Shown piece by piece: positions 1 through 7,916 of a DNA stretch of 64,000 nucleotides. The notes below the pieces were generated by a model. The model was not told the DNA's origin and made no database searches. It worked only from the letters and a program-made list of their open reading frames with translations. How positions within the stretch are numbered: the first letter of the stretch is position 1; each line of letters opens with the position of its first letter. Made by a program: the position numbers and the translations under genes. This DNA comes from Methylovorus menthalis (lineage in GTDB: Bacteria > Pseudomonadota > Gammaproteobacteria > Burkholderiales > Methylophilaceae), in NCBI RefSeq assembly GCF_020523625.1, contig NZ_JAJAQH010000006.1, positions 930,001 through 994,000 on the forward strand, given 5' to 3'.

Positions 1-735
1 GGCCACCGCAAAAATTTTGTTAGAGCCTGCAATAATGTGGTGGCCATTGCTGGATTGGTGGTCAATGCCACCACAAACCTTGCATCAAAAGCATCCCAGA
101 TAGCCCTTGATACTACCAATGCAGCTTTGGCATCCCTAACAACGACGGTCGGCACAAAGGCTGATGCCAGTTCGGTGAGTTCGTCAATCAGCACTATCAA
201 TAGCAGCTTGGCGCTGAAGGCTCCAATCAATAACGCAGCTTTTACTGGCACGCCAACGGCGCCAACCCCTGCAGCTGACGACTCATCAACGAAAATTGCT
301 ACTACAGCATTCGTCGATGCAAATGGGGTAAAGGTCGGGTCCATTATCATTTTGGGCGGAGAGGATGTGCCGACCGGATATCTTGCAATCCCGACTGCTG
401 CAACGGAGCTGTCCAGGACGACCTACGCACGGTTATTTGCCAAACTCGGGACAAAATGGGGCGCAGGTAATGGTTCCACCACTTTCAATATACCGTTCAT
501 CCCACCTGACTATACGGTGCTCCAAGCGGCGGCATCGCTAAATATTGCCACTCAATCTGTAGGTGAAATTCTTGGTCACGCTCACGGAGGCGTTGTAAAC
601 GGCGTGCCTAACACGGGCAGCAACTATATAGGTGCTGGCACACCATTCTCTCCATCTTTCGGCAATACCGCGTCTACAGGCGGCTCTGCAAATAAAGCTG
701 CTGGTATGCGTTTCCAATTCGCGATTAAGTATTAA
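1..735 (+). CDS. phage tail fibre protein with collar domain, 5' end missing
   Basis: The frame is open from the first base of the window, so the gene starts upstream; the GTG at 37 is only the first internal start codon. About 244 residues are visible. The N-terminal part is Ala/Ser/Thr-rich and repetitive. It contains the AFTGTPTAPTP and STKIATTAFV elements common in tail-fibre repeats. The C-terminal part (from VGSIIILGG, through PTGYL, TYARLFAKLGT and GNGSTTFNIP) is a phage tail collar domain. The protein is probably the distal receptor-binding fibre of a prophage tail. The collar assignment is strong; host-receptor specificity cannot be read. Confidence 0.85.
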   Translation, partial: GHRKNFVRACNNVVAIAGLVVNATTNLASKASQIALDTTNAALASLTTTVGTKADASSVSSSISTINSSLALKAPINNAAFTGTPTAPTPAADDSSTKIATTAFVDANGVKVGSIIILGGEDVPTGYLAIPTAATELSRTTYARLFAKLGTKWGAGNGSTTFNIPFIPPDYTVLQAAASLNIATQSVGEILGHAHGGVVNGVPNTGSNYIGAGTPFSPSFGNTASTGGSANKAAGMRFQFAIKY

Positions 736-743
736 GGATTCCC

Positions 744-1247
744 ATGAAAATTTTCCATGTCTTTGACGAAAGCACGCGAGAATACTTGCACGACTACGAA
801 GCTCAAGAGAGCCCTGAGGAGCCAGGCATATATATAAGGCCTACGTGCAGTAGCGACAAACCGCTACCTGATCCAGAGCCCGGTAAATACCGGGCTTTTT
901 CTTTGGAGCTGGATGCTTTTGAGCTGGTCGAGGATCCACGAGGCTTTTGGTATACGCCAGAAGGTGAGCTTGTGAAAGTAGATTCCGTGCTTGAGGATGT
1001 CCCGGGCGCCTGGTCCCGCACGCAACCTGCCCCAACAGTTGAGCAGCAGGCAGTTGCAATACGGATTGAGCGTGATGCACGTATTAGTGCGGTCTCCTGG
1101 CGCTATGAGCGACACGCTCGTGAGGAACGGCTGGGCATTCCGTTAACTGATGACATTGCCGAGCTGGATGAATATATCCAGGACCTTGCCGAGGTCCCAG
1201 AGCAATCAGGCTTTCCGCAGAATGTTGAATGGCCTGACTCCATTTGA
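744..1247 (+). CDS. tail fibre assembly (chaperone-like) protein
   Basis: This 167-residue acidic protein starts 8 bases after the fibre gene, with AAGGA at 734-738 as its ribosome site. Size, position directly behind a collar-domain fibre, and the C-terminal stretch (ERDARISAVSWRYERHAREE, then GIPLTDDIAELDEYIQDL and NVEWP) fit the tail fibre assembly/TAC group of small cytoplasmic chaperones that help fold or trimerise fibres. The N-terminal half (MKIFHVFDESTREYL) resembles the fibre-binding part of such proteins. Family is inferred from pattern and context; no catalytic residues are expected. A terminator follows the stop. Confidence 0.65.
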   Translation: MKIFHVFDESTREYLHDYEAQESPEEPGIYIRPTCSSDKPLPDPEPGKYRAFSLELDAFELVEDPRGFWYTPEGELVKVDSVLEDVPGAWSRTQPAPTVEQQAVAIRIERDARISAVSWRYERHAREERLGIPLTDDIAELDEYIQDLAEVPEQSGFPQNVEWPDSI

Positions 1248-1263
1248 TCGATTATTAACCCAT

Positions 1264-1287
1264 GACCGCCTAGGCGGTCTTTTTTTT
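1264..1287 (+). terminator. rho-independent terminator
   Basis: The arms GACCGCC and GGCGGTC (1264-1279) enclose a TA loop and are followed by eight T residues. It ends the fibre/chaperone transcript. The next gene begins only about 10 bases later, so read-through or a downstream promoter must supply it. Confidence 0.85.
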
Positions 1288-1297
1288 GGAAGTCGAA

Positions 1298-1993
1298 ATG
1301 GAAAATATTGCCAATGATTTTACGACCACCCTTAGCTCTGGACTGACTGCGGGGGCGACGACGCTAAGTGTCGTCTCTTCCACGGGCAGTCCAGACGTGA
1401 ACTTTAGGATCCGCATCGATGATGAGTTGATGCTCGTTACCAATAAAGGCGCTGGCGCTCAGCTTAACTGGACAGTTGAACGCAATATTGAGGGAACAAT
1501 CCCTGCAGAGCATATAGCCGGTGCTAAGGTTAGCCAATTACTTACCGTAGGTGGATTTAAGCAAATATTGCAAGAGCAGCAATTAAATGATGTTGATCTC
1601 TTGGATGGAACTAGCCCAATACCAGGGACAGCATCCCCTAAGCAAATGAAAGATTCTGCTCAGAAGTGGGGAGGTGGCGCTACTGTTTGCAACACCATTG
1701 CTGCCTCAGGAGCTTCGCAGGCCTTGGCCTTTGCAACCAGCGGCGATAAAGCCTATGACGTCACACTGAATTCTAATTGCAATTTCACCTTTACTGGCGG
1801 GGTTGTTGGTCAGCTTCAAACCATCACCCTGATATTGCGGCAGAATGGATCTGGCGGGTTCATTCCCACTTTCCCGGCTGGGGTGAAATGGCCTGGTGGC
1901 GTTGCACCAATCCCCAATACATCCGCAGGTCGAATCGATGTCATCTCCATTCAATCGCCTGATGCAGGTGTGACATTGCTGGGGAGCTACTAA
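1298..1993 (+). CDS. phage tail-region structural protein, unknown function
   Basis: I chose the ATG at 1298 (231 residues) because GGAAG at 1288-1292 sits correctly in front of it; a TTG at 1286 overlaps the terminator T-run. The N-terminus (TTTLSSGLTAGATTLSVVSS, then RIRIDDELMLVTN and WTVERNIEGT) is a small beta-rich module that I associate with phage tail and baseplate accessory proteins. It is followed by a Gly/Ser/Thr-rich beta region lacking charge clusters. There is no signal peptide or catalytic motif. It lies between the chaperone and the SGNH tail protein, so a role as a fibre adaptor or decoration is plausible but inferred. Confidence 0.6.
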   Translation: MENIANDFTTTLSSGLTAGATTLSVVSSTGSPDVNFRIRIDDELMLVTNKGAGAQLNWTVERNIEGTIPAEHIAGAKVSQLLTVGGFKQILQEQQLNDVDLLDGTSPIPGTASPKQMKDSAQKWGGGATVCNTIAASGASQALAFATSGDKAYDVTLNSNCNFTFTGGVVGQLQTITLILRQNGSGGFIPTFPAGVKWPGGVAPIPNTSAGRIDVISIQSPDAGVTLLGSY

Positions 1994-1995
1994 CC

Positions 1996-3900
1996 ATGAC
2001 TTATTCCCAGAATTTTGACAGCCTGACCGCAGGAGCCAATGTAAATACCCTAGCAGGTTGGGTGAATGAAATCGGCTCTGGCCTCACCACATCCAGCTCG
2101 CAATTTTTAAGCAGCGGTATTTCGGCAACCGTCATTAGTAATTCGGCAAACAACGGTGATTCGATCATTTATAACGGTCTTGGCTCTCTGACCGATACTA
2201 AAATGAGATGTGCATTTTTTATGACGGGAGGGGCTGCAGGATCTATTCGGGCTCGATTTCATCTCCGTTCAAATGGCTCAAACCAATGGTATGAAGCCTT
2301 TGTCACGCTTGCACAAACACCATACGTCACCATTCGCAAGCGCCTGGCTGGGGTTGATCAATCCCCATTCACACTGGCCGGGGCAATTGCTCAATCGATA
2401 AGTTCTGGCAACTGGTATTACATTGAATGGGAGTGTGTAGGTTCTGGGCCAGTTACTATTCGGGCCAAAGTCTGGCTGGCAAGTGGTACTGAGCCCACAG
2501 ACTGGGAAGTGGTAGCAACTGATACAAGTGATGTCATTGCAGCGGGCTATCCTGGTATTCGGCTTGAATATTCGACCAGCGCCAATAAGTCTTATGCAGA
2601 TAATTTCACTGTGACTGATCTGTCAGCGGGCACGCTGGCGGCTGGGGGTGTCTCATTCTCCGGCACTACTTCAAGCGGTACCACAATCACTGCTGCTGCA
2701 GCCTCTGGCGGAACTGGCCCATACAACTATCAGTTCCAGCGTGCGCCAGACTCTTCAGGCTCGCCAGGGACTTTCGCCAATATTGGCTCAAATAGCACGG
2801 CCACCGTTTACAACGACACTGGCTTAAGCGCTTCGACAAAGTATCACTATCGAGTGATCGTAACGGATACGGTGTCAGCAACTGCAACGGGTGACAGCAA
2901 TTCCGTCACAACGACTGGCGCTTCTGCTGTTGTAGCTGGAACCGCATCTGTATCTTCGGTTGGTGATACGACAGCATCGGTGACAAGCACTGCCCCTTCT
3001 GGCGGTGTTACGACTATCACAAATCAGTGGTATCGGTCCACTGTGCCCAATGTTTTGGGAGCGGCTGTACCAGGTGCAACTAGCCTGACTTTAAACGATA
3101 CCGGCCTGACAAATGGGGTCGATTACTACTACACGCTGGTTTCGACGGATGGCACCACATCAGCAAATTCGAAACAAATATCTGCTGTACCTGCGAAGAC
3201 GATTTTTATCGGCATAATTAGTGATAGTTGGGCCACCACTACATGTACTACTGGCTCAACTTCTGCGGCAACAACCACATCTGCAGCTGGAAATATCCTC
3301 AACCGTAAGCTTCAGGCCATGTTCAAAGACGGTACTAAGGTCACGGTTCTGAATCGGGGAATAGGCGGAACGAATGGTTCAAACTGGCAGGGAGGCGGTG
3401 CTAATTTGACGAATGCATTAGCTGCAATGGCCGCAATTGCCTCGCCCTCGAATTGGGATGTTACTGATCATCTAGGAGTAAACGATAGCTCTATGAGTTA
3501 CTCAAGTCCGTTAGGAGGAGAGACCAAGGCGCAATACAAAGCTTTTCAACAAAATATTTGCAATGCCGTACTCGCATGGGGGGCAAGGAGAATGATCCTG
3601 CATAAACCACCATTTATCGGTGATATCAGCGCAAACCATAATGCACTTGGAATTGCATTGCTTAAGCAGTATGGCGACGCGATTGATGAGCTGGCCGCAG
3701 AAAATCCTGGAAAGGTGTTCGTTGGAGCTGATGAATATAAGTACTTCATCAATAACCAAGGTGATCTGGGGGGCGACAAAGTACATCCAACGCCTGCAGA
3801 TGGAAATGGGGCAGGGGGTGCGCCGAATGTGGCGACCATGTGGGCCGAGGCGATTTACAACATTGTGTCTGGTAAAAAGACCCCGAATGTCCGGTATTAA
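1996..3900 (+). CDS. tail spike/fibre protein with C-terminal SGNH esterase domain
   Basis: The 634-residue protein starts 2 bases after the previous stop, with GGGGAG at 1981-1986 as ribosome site. Residues 1 to about 210 look like a concanavalin/LamG-type beta-sandwich. About 215 to 395 hold two fibronectin-III-like modules (YHYRVIVTDT and YYYTLVSTDG endings). From about 400 the SGNH hydrolase blocks are visible: GIISDSW (Ser block), NRGIGGTNGSNW (Gly block), HLGVNDS (Asn block) and DKVHP near the end (Asp-x-x-His block). Such domains deacetylate or de-esterify surface polysaccharide during adsorption. The architecture is seen in the sequence; the substrate is unknown. Confidence 0.75.
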   Translation: MTYSQNFDSLTAGANVNTLAGWVNEIGSGLTTSSSQFLSSGISATVISNSANNGDSIIYNGLGSLTDTKMRCAFFMTGGAAGSIRARFHLRSNGSNQWYEAFVTLAQTPYVTIRKRLAGVDQSPFTLAGAIAQSISSGNWYYIEWECVGSGPVTIRAKVWLASGTEPTDWEVVATDTSDVIAAGYPGIRLEYSTSANKSYADNFTVTDLSAGTLAAGGVSFSGTTSSGTTITAAAASGGTGPYNYQFQRAPDSSGSPGTFANIGSNSTATVYNDTGLSASTKYHYRVIVTDTVSATATGDSNSVTTTGASAVVAGTASVSSVGDTTASVTSTAPSGGVTTITNQWYRSTVPNVLGAAVPGATSLTLNDTGLTNGVDYYYTLVSTDGTTSANSKQISAVPAKTIFIGIISDSWATTTCTTGSTSAATTTSAAGNILNRKLQAMFKDGTKVTVLNRGIGGTNGSNWQGGGANLTNALAAMAAIASPSNWDVTDHLGVNDSSMSYSSPLGGETKAQYKAFQQNICNAVLAWGARRMILHKPPFIGDISANHNALGIALLKQYGDAIDELAAENPGKVFVGADEYKYFINNQGDLGGDKVHPTPADGNGAGGAPNVATMWAEAIYNIVSGKKTPNVRY

Positions 3901-4017
3901 TTACCAGATTTTTTCGTGCTCTTCGATGGGTTCTTTTTCACCCTTGTAGAAGTATTCAAACCAGACAAGGCCGCCAATGATGATGGCAAGTATGGACAGC
4001 AGAATGAATTCTGACAT
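3901..4017 (-). CDS. 38-residue single-pass membrane protein
   Basis: This short ORF reads ATG at 4017-4015 to TAA at 3903-3901, preceded on its own strand by GGGGAT seven bases before the ATG. The product begins MSEFILLSILAIIIGGLVWF, one clear hydrophobic helix, and ends with a charged tail (YKGEKEPIEEHEKIW). Its stop abuts the stop of the tail gene on the other strand, with no base between. It is the only minus-strand gene among the tail and lysis genes. The size, strong ribosome site and membrane-helix pattern make it more than a chance ORF. Function is unknown; superinfection exclusion or a lysogenic-conversion role would fit but is speculation. Confidence 0.55.
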   Translation of the reverse strand: MSEFILLSILAIIIGGLVWFEYFYKGEKEPIEEHEKIW

Positions 4018-4138
4018 TTTAAATCCCCGATTTCCTGACTCAATTATTAATTACGGCTCAATGGCCGTTTTGTGAAGTAATTGTGTCAGGATTATTGGAA
4101 TTATCAATAGGACTTTGGTACTAGATAAGGAGCAGCAA

Positions 4139-5290
4139 ATGAGAAAATTAACTGGCTTAGTGTTTATATTGATGAGCATTCAAGTGGCAGTAGCGGCGGA
4201 GTATGTCACGTGTGTCGGCACCTCTGGAAAAATGATCTATACCAACATGCCATACATGTGCGCAGATGCGGCAATCAAAGCCCAAGAGGCCACTAAGACG
4301 GTCTTGGCTGAACAGGAAGCAAATGAAGATGCCGCCAAAGAAGCTATAGCCATCAAAGCGAAAGGCCTGGTTACTGATGCAGTATTTTCTGCATCGAGCT
4401 TCTGGTACACGCCTATTCCCAAGGATGCCCAGCTGGCCAGCAACTCGGCTGAATTGGCCAAAGACCTGGTGCGCCAAAAGACGCAATACTATGGCAACGT
4501 GACGATCAACACGTCGCAGTACGCCAGCCCGGTATACACCGTAGATAGCGCCACGCCACGCGTGAAGGTCACCCAGTGGGACTGCCAAAAGAAAGGTTAT
4601 CTGGATAGCGGCCTCAAGAAGCAATGGGCCAGCGTGCCCGTGCCTGCATACGCAAAACCATCTGCCGGCACGGACATGGAAATGACAATCTACTCGCCGT
4701 CGACCGATACCGTGTGGGAGTTCTGGAAAGCCCGTCAGGTTGATGGCCAGTGGCAGGCCTGCTGGGGTGGCCAGTTGGAGAATGTGTCAAAGAGCAATGG
4801 CGTATTCCCAAAGTTTTACGGAACCACTGCCACCAGTCTGCCTTTCCTGGGTGGTCAAATTACGGCCGAAGAGCTGACGCGAGGTGAGATCAAGCACGCG
4901 ATCGGGATTGCCTTGGTGGACACGGACCATTGGAATGTCATCTCATGGCCAGCCAATCGCTCAGATGGATACAACCCCAGCAAGCAGCCCAACCGTATCG
5001 CTGAAGGTCAGCGCTTTCGCCTGGACCCTGCCATCGATGTCGACGCCCTGAAGATATCCCGCACGGCCAAGATTGTGGCCAAGGCCGCACAGATCTATGG
5101 CTTCGTCGTATGGGATAAGGCGGGCTCGGTCTCGCTGCGAGCCCAGAACGCTATGACTTACACCAGCCAAGGGCTGGCAAACCCATACCCAGCATTGTTT
5201 GAGAACAAGCCAAACTATGCGGTATTGAATGGCTTCCCTTGGGATCGCGTGCAGTTCCTGCCGATGAATTACGGCAAGCCAGGTAAATAA
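4139..5290 (+). CDS. secreted protein of unknown family in prophage
   Basis: I chose the ATG at 4139 (383 residues) because AAGGAG at 4127-4132 precedes it. The start MRKLTGLVFILMSIQVAVAA is a signal peptide with likely cleavage before EYVTC. Residues about 21 to 60 (YVTCVGTSGKMIYTNMPYMC, a Cys pair) look like a small DUF4124-like module, followed by a helical linker. The long C-terminal region is rich in Trp and aromatic residues (VWEFWKARQVDGQWQACWGG, LPFLGGQIT, FPWDRVQFLP) and looks like a compact extracellular beta-rich domain that I cannot name. It lies between tail and lysis genes and is followed by a terminator. Possibly a lysogenic-conversion factor; function not assigned. Confidence 0.65.
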   Translation: MRKLTGLVFILMSIQVAVAAEYVTCVGTSGKMIYTNMPYMCADAAIKAQEATKTVLAEQEANEDAAKEAIAIKAKGLVTDAVFSASSFWYTPIPKDAQLASNSAELAKDLVRQKTQYYGNVTINTSQYASPVYTVDSATPRVKVTQWDCQKKGYLDSGLKKQWASVPVPAYAKPSAGTDMEMTIYSPSTDTVWEFWKARQVDGQWQACWGGQLENVSKSNGVFPKFYGTTATSLPFLGGQITAEELTRGEIKHAIGIALVDTDHWNVISWPANRSDGYNPSKQPNRIAEGQRFRLDPAIDVDALKISRTAKIVAKAAQIYGFVVWDKAGSVSLRAQNAMTYTSQGLANPYPALFENKPNYAVLNGFPWDRVQFLPMNYGKPGK

Positions 5291-5321
5291 ATCGAACCGC
5301 GCATTAAGTAGCACTTATTTC

Positions 5322-5347
5322 AGCCCGCATTTGCGGGCTTTTTATTT
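5322..5347 (+). terminator. rho-independent terminator
   Basis: The arms AGCCCGC and GCGGGCT (5322-5339) enclose ATTT and are followed by TTTTATTT. It separates the secreted-protein gene from the lysis cassette. Confidence 0.85.
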
Positions 5348-5358
5348 AGGGGAAATCC

Positions 5359-5748
5359 ATGGCCGAGCCATCCACGTCGCTCATTTATTTATTTGGTGCA
5401 TCCCTTACAGGGGCCATTACTTATATTTTTGCTGTTCAAGACTATGTGATGCTGGCGGCTTTGATGGGGACATTGATGGGGCTGGCGATCAGCCGCACTT
5501 CTCCATGGACCGGGTTGTTTCTCATGCTCCCATTTGGCTTGAGTTTGGGAGGTTTTCTAACCCCTTTCGTAATGTCCATGTGGGAGAACCCCGCACTGGA
5601 GAGGGCTGCTGGCTTGCTTATTCCACTGATCTGCATTGGCTTCAGGAAACCATTAATTGAAGGCATAACGGCTTTTATCGGTGGGCTTCCGAAATTGATA
5701 TCGAAGTGGCTGGCTAAGTGGGCTGGAATTTCTGGAGGTGATCTCTAA
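5359..5748 (+). CDS. holin-like multi-pass membrane protein
   Basis: This 129-residue protein starts at an ATG with GGGGAA a few bases upstream. It has about four hydrophobic segments (roughly residues 7-27, 30-46, 50-72 and 82-96) and a basic-amphipathic C-terminus (PKLISKWLAKW). Size, topology and position at the head of a lysis cassette suggest a holin that opens the inner membrane at the end of the lytic cycle. I do not recognise a specific holin family. It overlaps the next gene by one base (TAATG), so the two are probably translated together. Confidence 0.6.
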   Translation: MAEPSTSLIYLFGASLTGAITYIFAVQDYVMLAALMGTLMGLAISRTSPWTGLFLMLPFGLSLGGFLTPFVMSMWENPALERAAGLLIPLICIGFRKPLIEGITAFIGGLPKLISKWLAKWAGISGGDL

Positions 5749-6038
5749 TGATGATTATTGGCGTACTACTAGGCGGTTATGTCTTGATTGAGGGGCTGGT
5801 AGCTTGCTGCCTCATGGAGCCTGGCCTTTCCAACTTATGCACAAAGGCAAAATACGTTTCGTCGGCCAGTGCTGCTCCTGCGCTTGCTGGGGTTCTTGTC
5901 TATTACACACTCCCGCGCTTTGTTGAGTGGGTCATCCTCCTGGCGCTGGTCGCTCTTGCTTTGTGCGTTTGGCCAAGGATGGTCTACAGGTATCACTCAG
6001 TCATGGATGCCATCAAGTTTTACTGGAGGCTCCATTGA
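5748..6038 (+). CDS. small membrane protein, holin partner candidate
   Basis: The ATG at 5748 overlaps the previous stop in TAATG, with GGAGGTG at 5734-5740 inside the upstream gene. The 96-residue product has a hydrophobic N-terminus (MMIIGVLLGGYVLIEGLVAC) and a second long hydrophobic stretch around residues 43-76, then a basic end. Pairs of small membrane proteins at this position are commonly holin plus antiholin or a second holin; which is which cannot be told from sequence. The stop overlaps the start of the lysin candidate. Confidence 0.55.
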   Translation: MMIIGVLLGGYVLIEGLVACCLMEPGLSNLCTKAKYVSSASAAPALAGVLVYYTLPRFVEWVILLALVALALCVWPRMVYRYHSVMDAIKFYWRLH

Positions 6039-6460
6039 AAATTTTTATTGCTCGACAAAAAATGGAGGGCTTCACTCCAGGGCGCCTTTATATCGATGGC
6101 GATCTGGAGTGCTTTACGCTTGAAGATCAGTTCCGTGAAAGCGAGGGTTGGTTAATTGATTCCTGGAAGATACATGGAAAGACGGCAATACCACGCGGCA
6201 CTTACCAGGTTGTCATAACTTACAGTAACCGATTCAAACGCCAACTGCCTTTGCTACTGGACGTTCCGGGCTTTGAAGGTATACGTATTCATACTGGCAA
6301 TACCACTGCCGATACTGAAGGCTGCATTCTAGTGGGTGCCGATGATGGCAACTGGCAGGATGCCTGGCTCGGCAGCAGCAAGATCGCGTTCAACAAACTG
6401 TTTCCGAAGATCCAGATGGCACTCGGTCGTGGTGAAAAAGTATGGCTCACGGTGGAGTAG
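6035..6460 (+). CDS. DUF5675 family protein, candidate phage lysin
   Basis: The start is TTG at 6035, overlapping the TGA of the upstream gene, with GGAGG at 6025-6029; the product is 141 residues. It matches the DUF5675 pattern: MKIFIARQKMEGFTPGRLYI, a TLED segment, GKTAIPRGTYQV, then GIRIHTGNTTADTEGCILVG with His86 and Cys97. That last segment resembles the His...SxGC(I/V) active site of L,D-transpeptidase (YkuD) folds. No other endolysin is visible in the cassette, so this may be the wall-acting enzyme. Family membership is fairly clear; enzyme activity is inferred. Confidence 0.7.
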   Translation: MKIFIARQKMEGFTPGRLYIDGDLECFTLEDQFRESEGWLIDSWKIHGKTAIPRGTYQVVITYSNRFKRQLPLLLDVPGFEGIRIHTGNTTADTEGCILVGADDGNWQDAWLGSSKIAFNKLFPKIQMALGRGEKVWLTVE

Positions 6461-6464
6461 GCAA

Positions 6465-7043
6465 ATGAAAAAGTACATTTATCCCCTATTTATTGGCCTT
6501 CTCGTTGCAGGCCTTATTTTTTTGTATTTCTGGGCCAAAGCGTTCTACACGCCAACACAAATGGCTGAAAAAAAAGAAGCGGTACAGGCTAACCCCTCAA
6601 CCGCTGTAAAAAATTCAGCCAAGACAGCGACAGCTGTTGCCAAGCCCGTGGTTGTATACAAAGGCGGTGCCGCTCTGAAGGATGGATTGAAGCTGCCGCA
6701 GGAAGTGGTGAATAACGAACCTGACCAGGTGCTATCGAGCATTACTGCGCCGGAGTCTGACCACAAGCAAACGGTGACCACGGTATTGAATACCGAGACA
6801 GGTGAATCGCAGACCTTTATTCGCCAGGAGTCTTTGCCGTGGGTGGCATTTGATCAGCGCGGCCAGGTGGGCATGTATGCCGGTGTGAAGAATGGCACGC
6901 CTACTGCCAGGCTGGAGCTGCAGCAAGGGCTGCTGCAGGTGAAGGCTGTACATATTGGCGCCGTGGCCACCGTGGACCAGCCCATGCAAGGACCGCTGCA
7001 GACTGAATATTACGTGGGGGTGGGGGCCTGGTACAGATGGTGA
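6465..7043 (+). CDS. membrane-anchored lysis-cassette protein
   Basis: I chose the ATG at 6465 (192 residues), four bases after the lysin stop, with GGTGGAG at 6451-6457. The N-terminus MKKYIYPLFIGLLVAGLIFLYF is a single membrane anchor. It is followed by an Ala/Lys/Thr-rich linker (about residues 28-65) and a C-terminal beta-rich domain ending EYYVGVGAWYRW. The topology of one anchor plus a periplasmic domain behind holin and lysin genes is that of an inner-membrane spanin. It lacks the long coiled coil of classic Rz, so this is a positional guess. The sequence itself is not one I recognise. Confidence 0.5.
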   Translation: MKKYIYPLFIGLLVAGLIFLYFWAKAFYTPTQMAEKKEAVQANPSTAVKNSAKTATAVAKPVVVYKGGAALKDGLKLPQEVVNNEPDQVLSSITAPESDHKQTVTTVLNTETGESQTFIRQESLPWVAFDQRGQVGMYAGVKNGTPTARLELQQGLLQVKAVHIGAVATVDQPMQGPLQTEYYVGVGAWYRW

Positions 7044-7183
7044 AGACTAGAAAATACCCCCAGTACAACTCAGAACTGGACGGCAATATTTTTGCCTGGA
7101 TTATGCAGACGTCTGCACGTTTACGTTCAACATCCCTATTTCAACATTCAAAAGAAAAGTTTCTAGAAAAAACTAAGAAGTAA
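7037..7183 (+). CDS. possible 48-residue ORF
   Basis: An ATG at 7037 overlaps the stop of the previous gene and opens a 48-codon frame (MVKTRKYPQYNSELDGNIFA ... FLEKTKK). The product is basic, has no lipobox or membrane helix, and so is not an outer-membrane spanin. There is no good ribosome site apart from coupling to the overlapping gene. Its end runs 21 bases into the convergent gene on the minus strand. It may simply be chance open sequence. Confidence 0.25.
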   Translation: MVKTRKYPQYNSELDGNIFAWIMQTSARLRSTSLFQHSKEKFLEKTKK

Positions 7184-7735
7184 TGAGGCAACTGTTGCAA
7201 TATTAGCGGCATGAGGAAGTAAATTGATCATTGATTCGATTATTTTTTTGTTCGGCTTTTCTCGATTTATTTGCTGTTCAATTGCTTCCAATGAGGATTC
7301 ATATAGCTCTGGGTCTTCGGGATTTTCAATATTTCGAACAGCCTCCTTCAGTTCTTCGAAGGCTTTTTGAACATTAGAGGCAAGGTTTATGTTGACGGAG
7401 TTGTCCGTCGAGTTGTGAAGCACGCGATTATTATCTCCACTAATGTGGTAATGAATCTGCTGCTTTTCGATTTCAAACTGAGCTCTTGAAAGGTTAATCA
7501 CTTCCATTTGATAGTGAGCTGGAAATCCTCCCATGCGTTCATGGAATCCAGGATCAATGACTTTGTACGTTTGTTCTCCGCCGTTGGACATTTTTCTAAT
7601 AATTAAATCTCCAGCCTCAATAAGAACATTGGTATTTGTATAGATGCCATTTTTTGTGACGATTGCAGGGATTGATAAAAATTCATACCCATCAGCTTTT
7701 TTTACATCTATACGGTCAGTCATTTTTGAGAACAT
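7163..7735 (-). CDS. unrecognised AT-rich cargo gene, possible prophage accessory protein
   Basis: I chose the ATG at 7735 (190 residues) because GGGAG lies six bases before it; a TTG at 7756 has no ribosome site. Residues about 5-85 look like a beta-rich domain (IPAIVTKNGIYTNTNVLIEA, then EQTYKVIDPGFHERMGGFPA). A short polar hinge follows (YHISGDNNRVLHNSTDNS), then a helical acidic region (ASNVQKAFEELKEAVRNIEN). The protein ends in a hydrophobic helix (AANIATVASLLLSFF). The gene is AT-rich and on the opposite strand to its neighbours, next to a methylase and a Pycsar operon, the usual place for phage-defence or superinfection-exclusion cargo. I cannot name its family. Confidence 0.6.
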   Translation of the reverse strand: MFSKMTDRIDVKKADGYEFLSIPAIVTKNGIYTNTNVLIEAGDLIIRKMSNGGEQTYKVIDPGFHERMGGFPAHYQMEVINLSRAQFEIEKQQIHYHISGDNNRVLHNSTDNSVNINLASNVQKAFEELKEAVRNIENPEDPELYESSLEAIEQQINREKPNKKIIESMINLLPHAANIATVASLLLSFF

Positions 7736-7916
7736 TCCTAACTCCCACTTAATCAAGTGAATTTAAGAAGAGGCGACCAAGTAATGCGTCAACATCACCT
7801 GGCCACCTTCATTTCACAGACTAGACCTGTGAGCCGAAAGCCTAGGCCCCTTCACCACGTCGACGCGGCGGATGAAGCCTAGCACAAGATTTATCAACCG
7901 TGAAAGGCTCACACCT

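Noticed and set aside
37-39. GTG as start of the first tail gene
   Set aside because: The frame is open to the window edge and tail fibres are much longer; the gene is truncated by the window.
7037-7183. An outer-membrane spanin (Rz1-like lipoprotein) after the membrane-anchored lysis protein
   Set aside because: The small frame there has no lipobox Cys and no signal sequence, so it is kept only as a low-confidence ORF.
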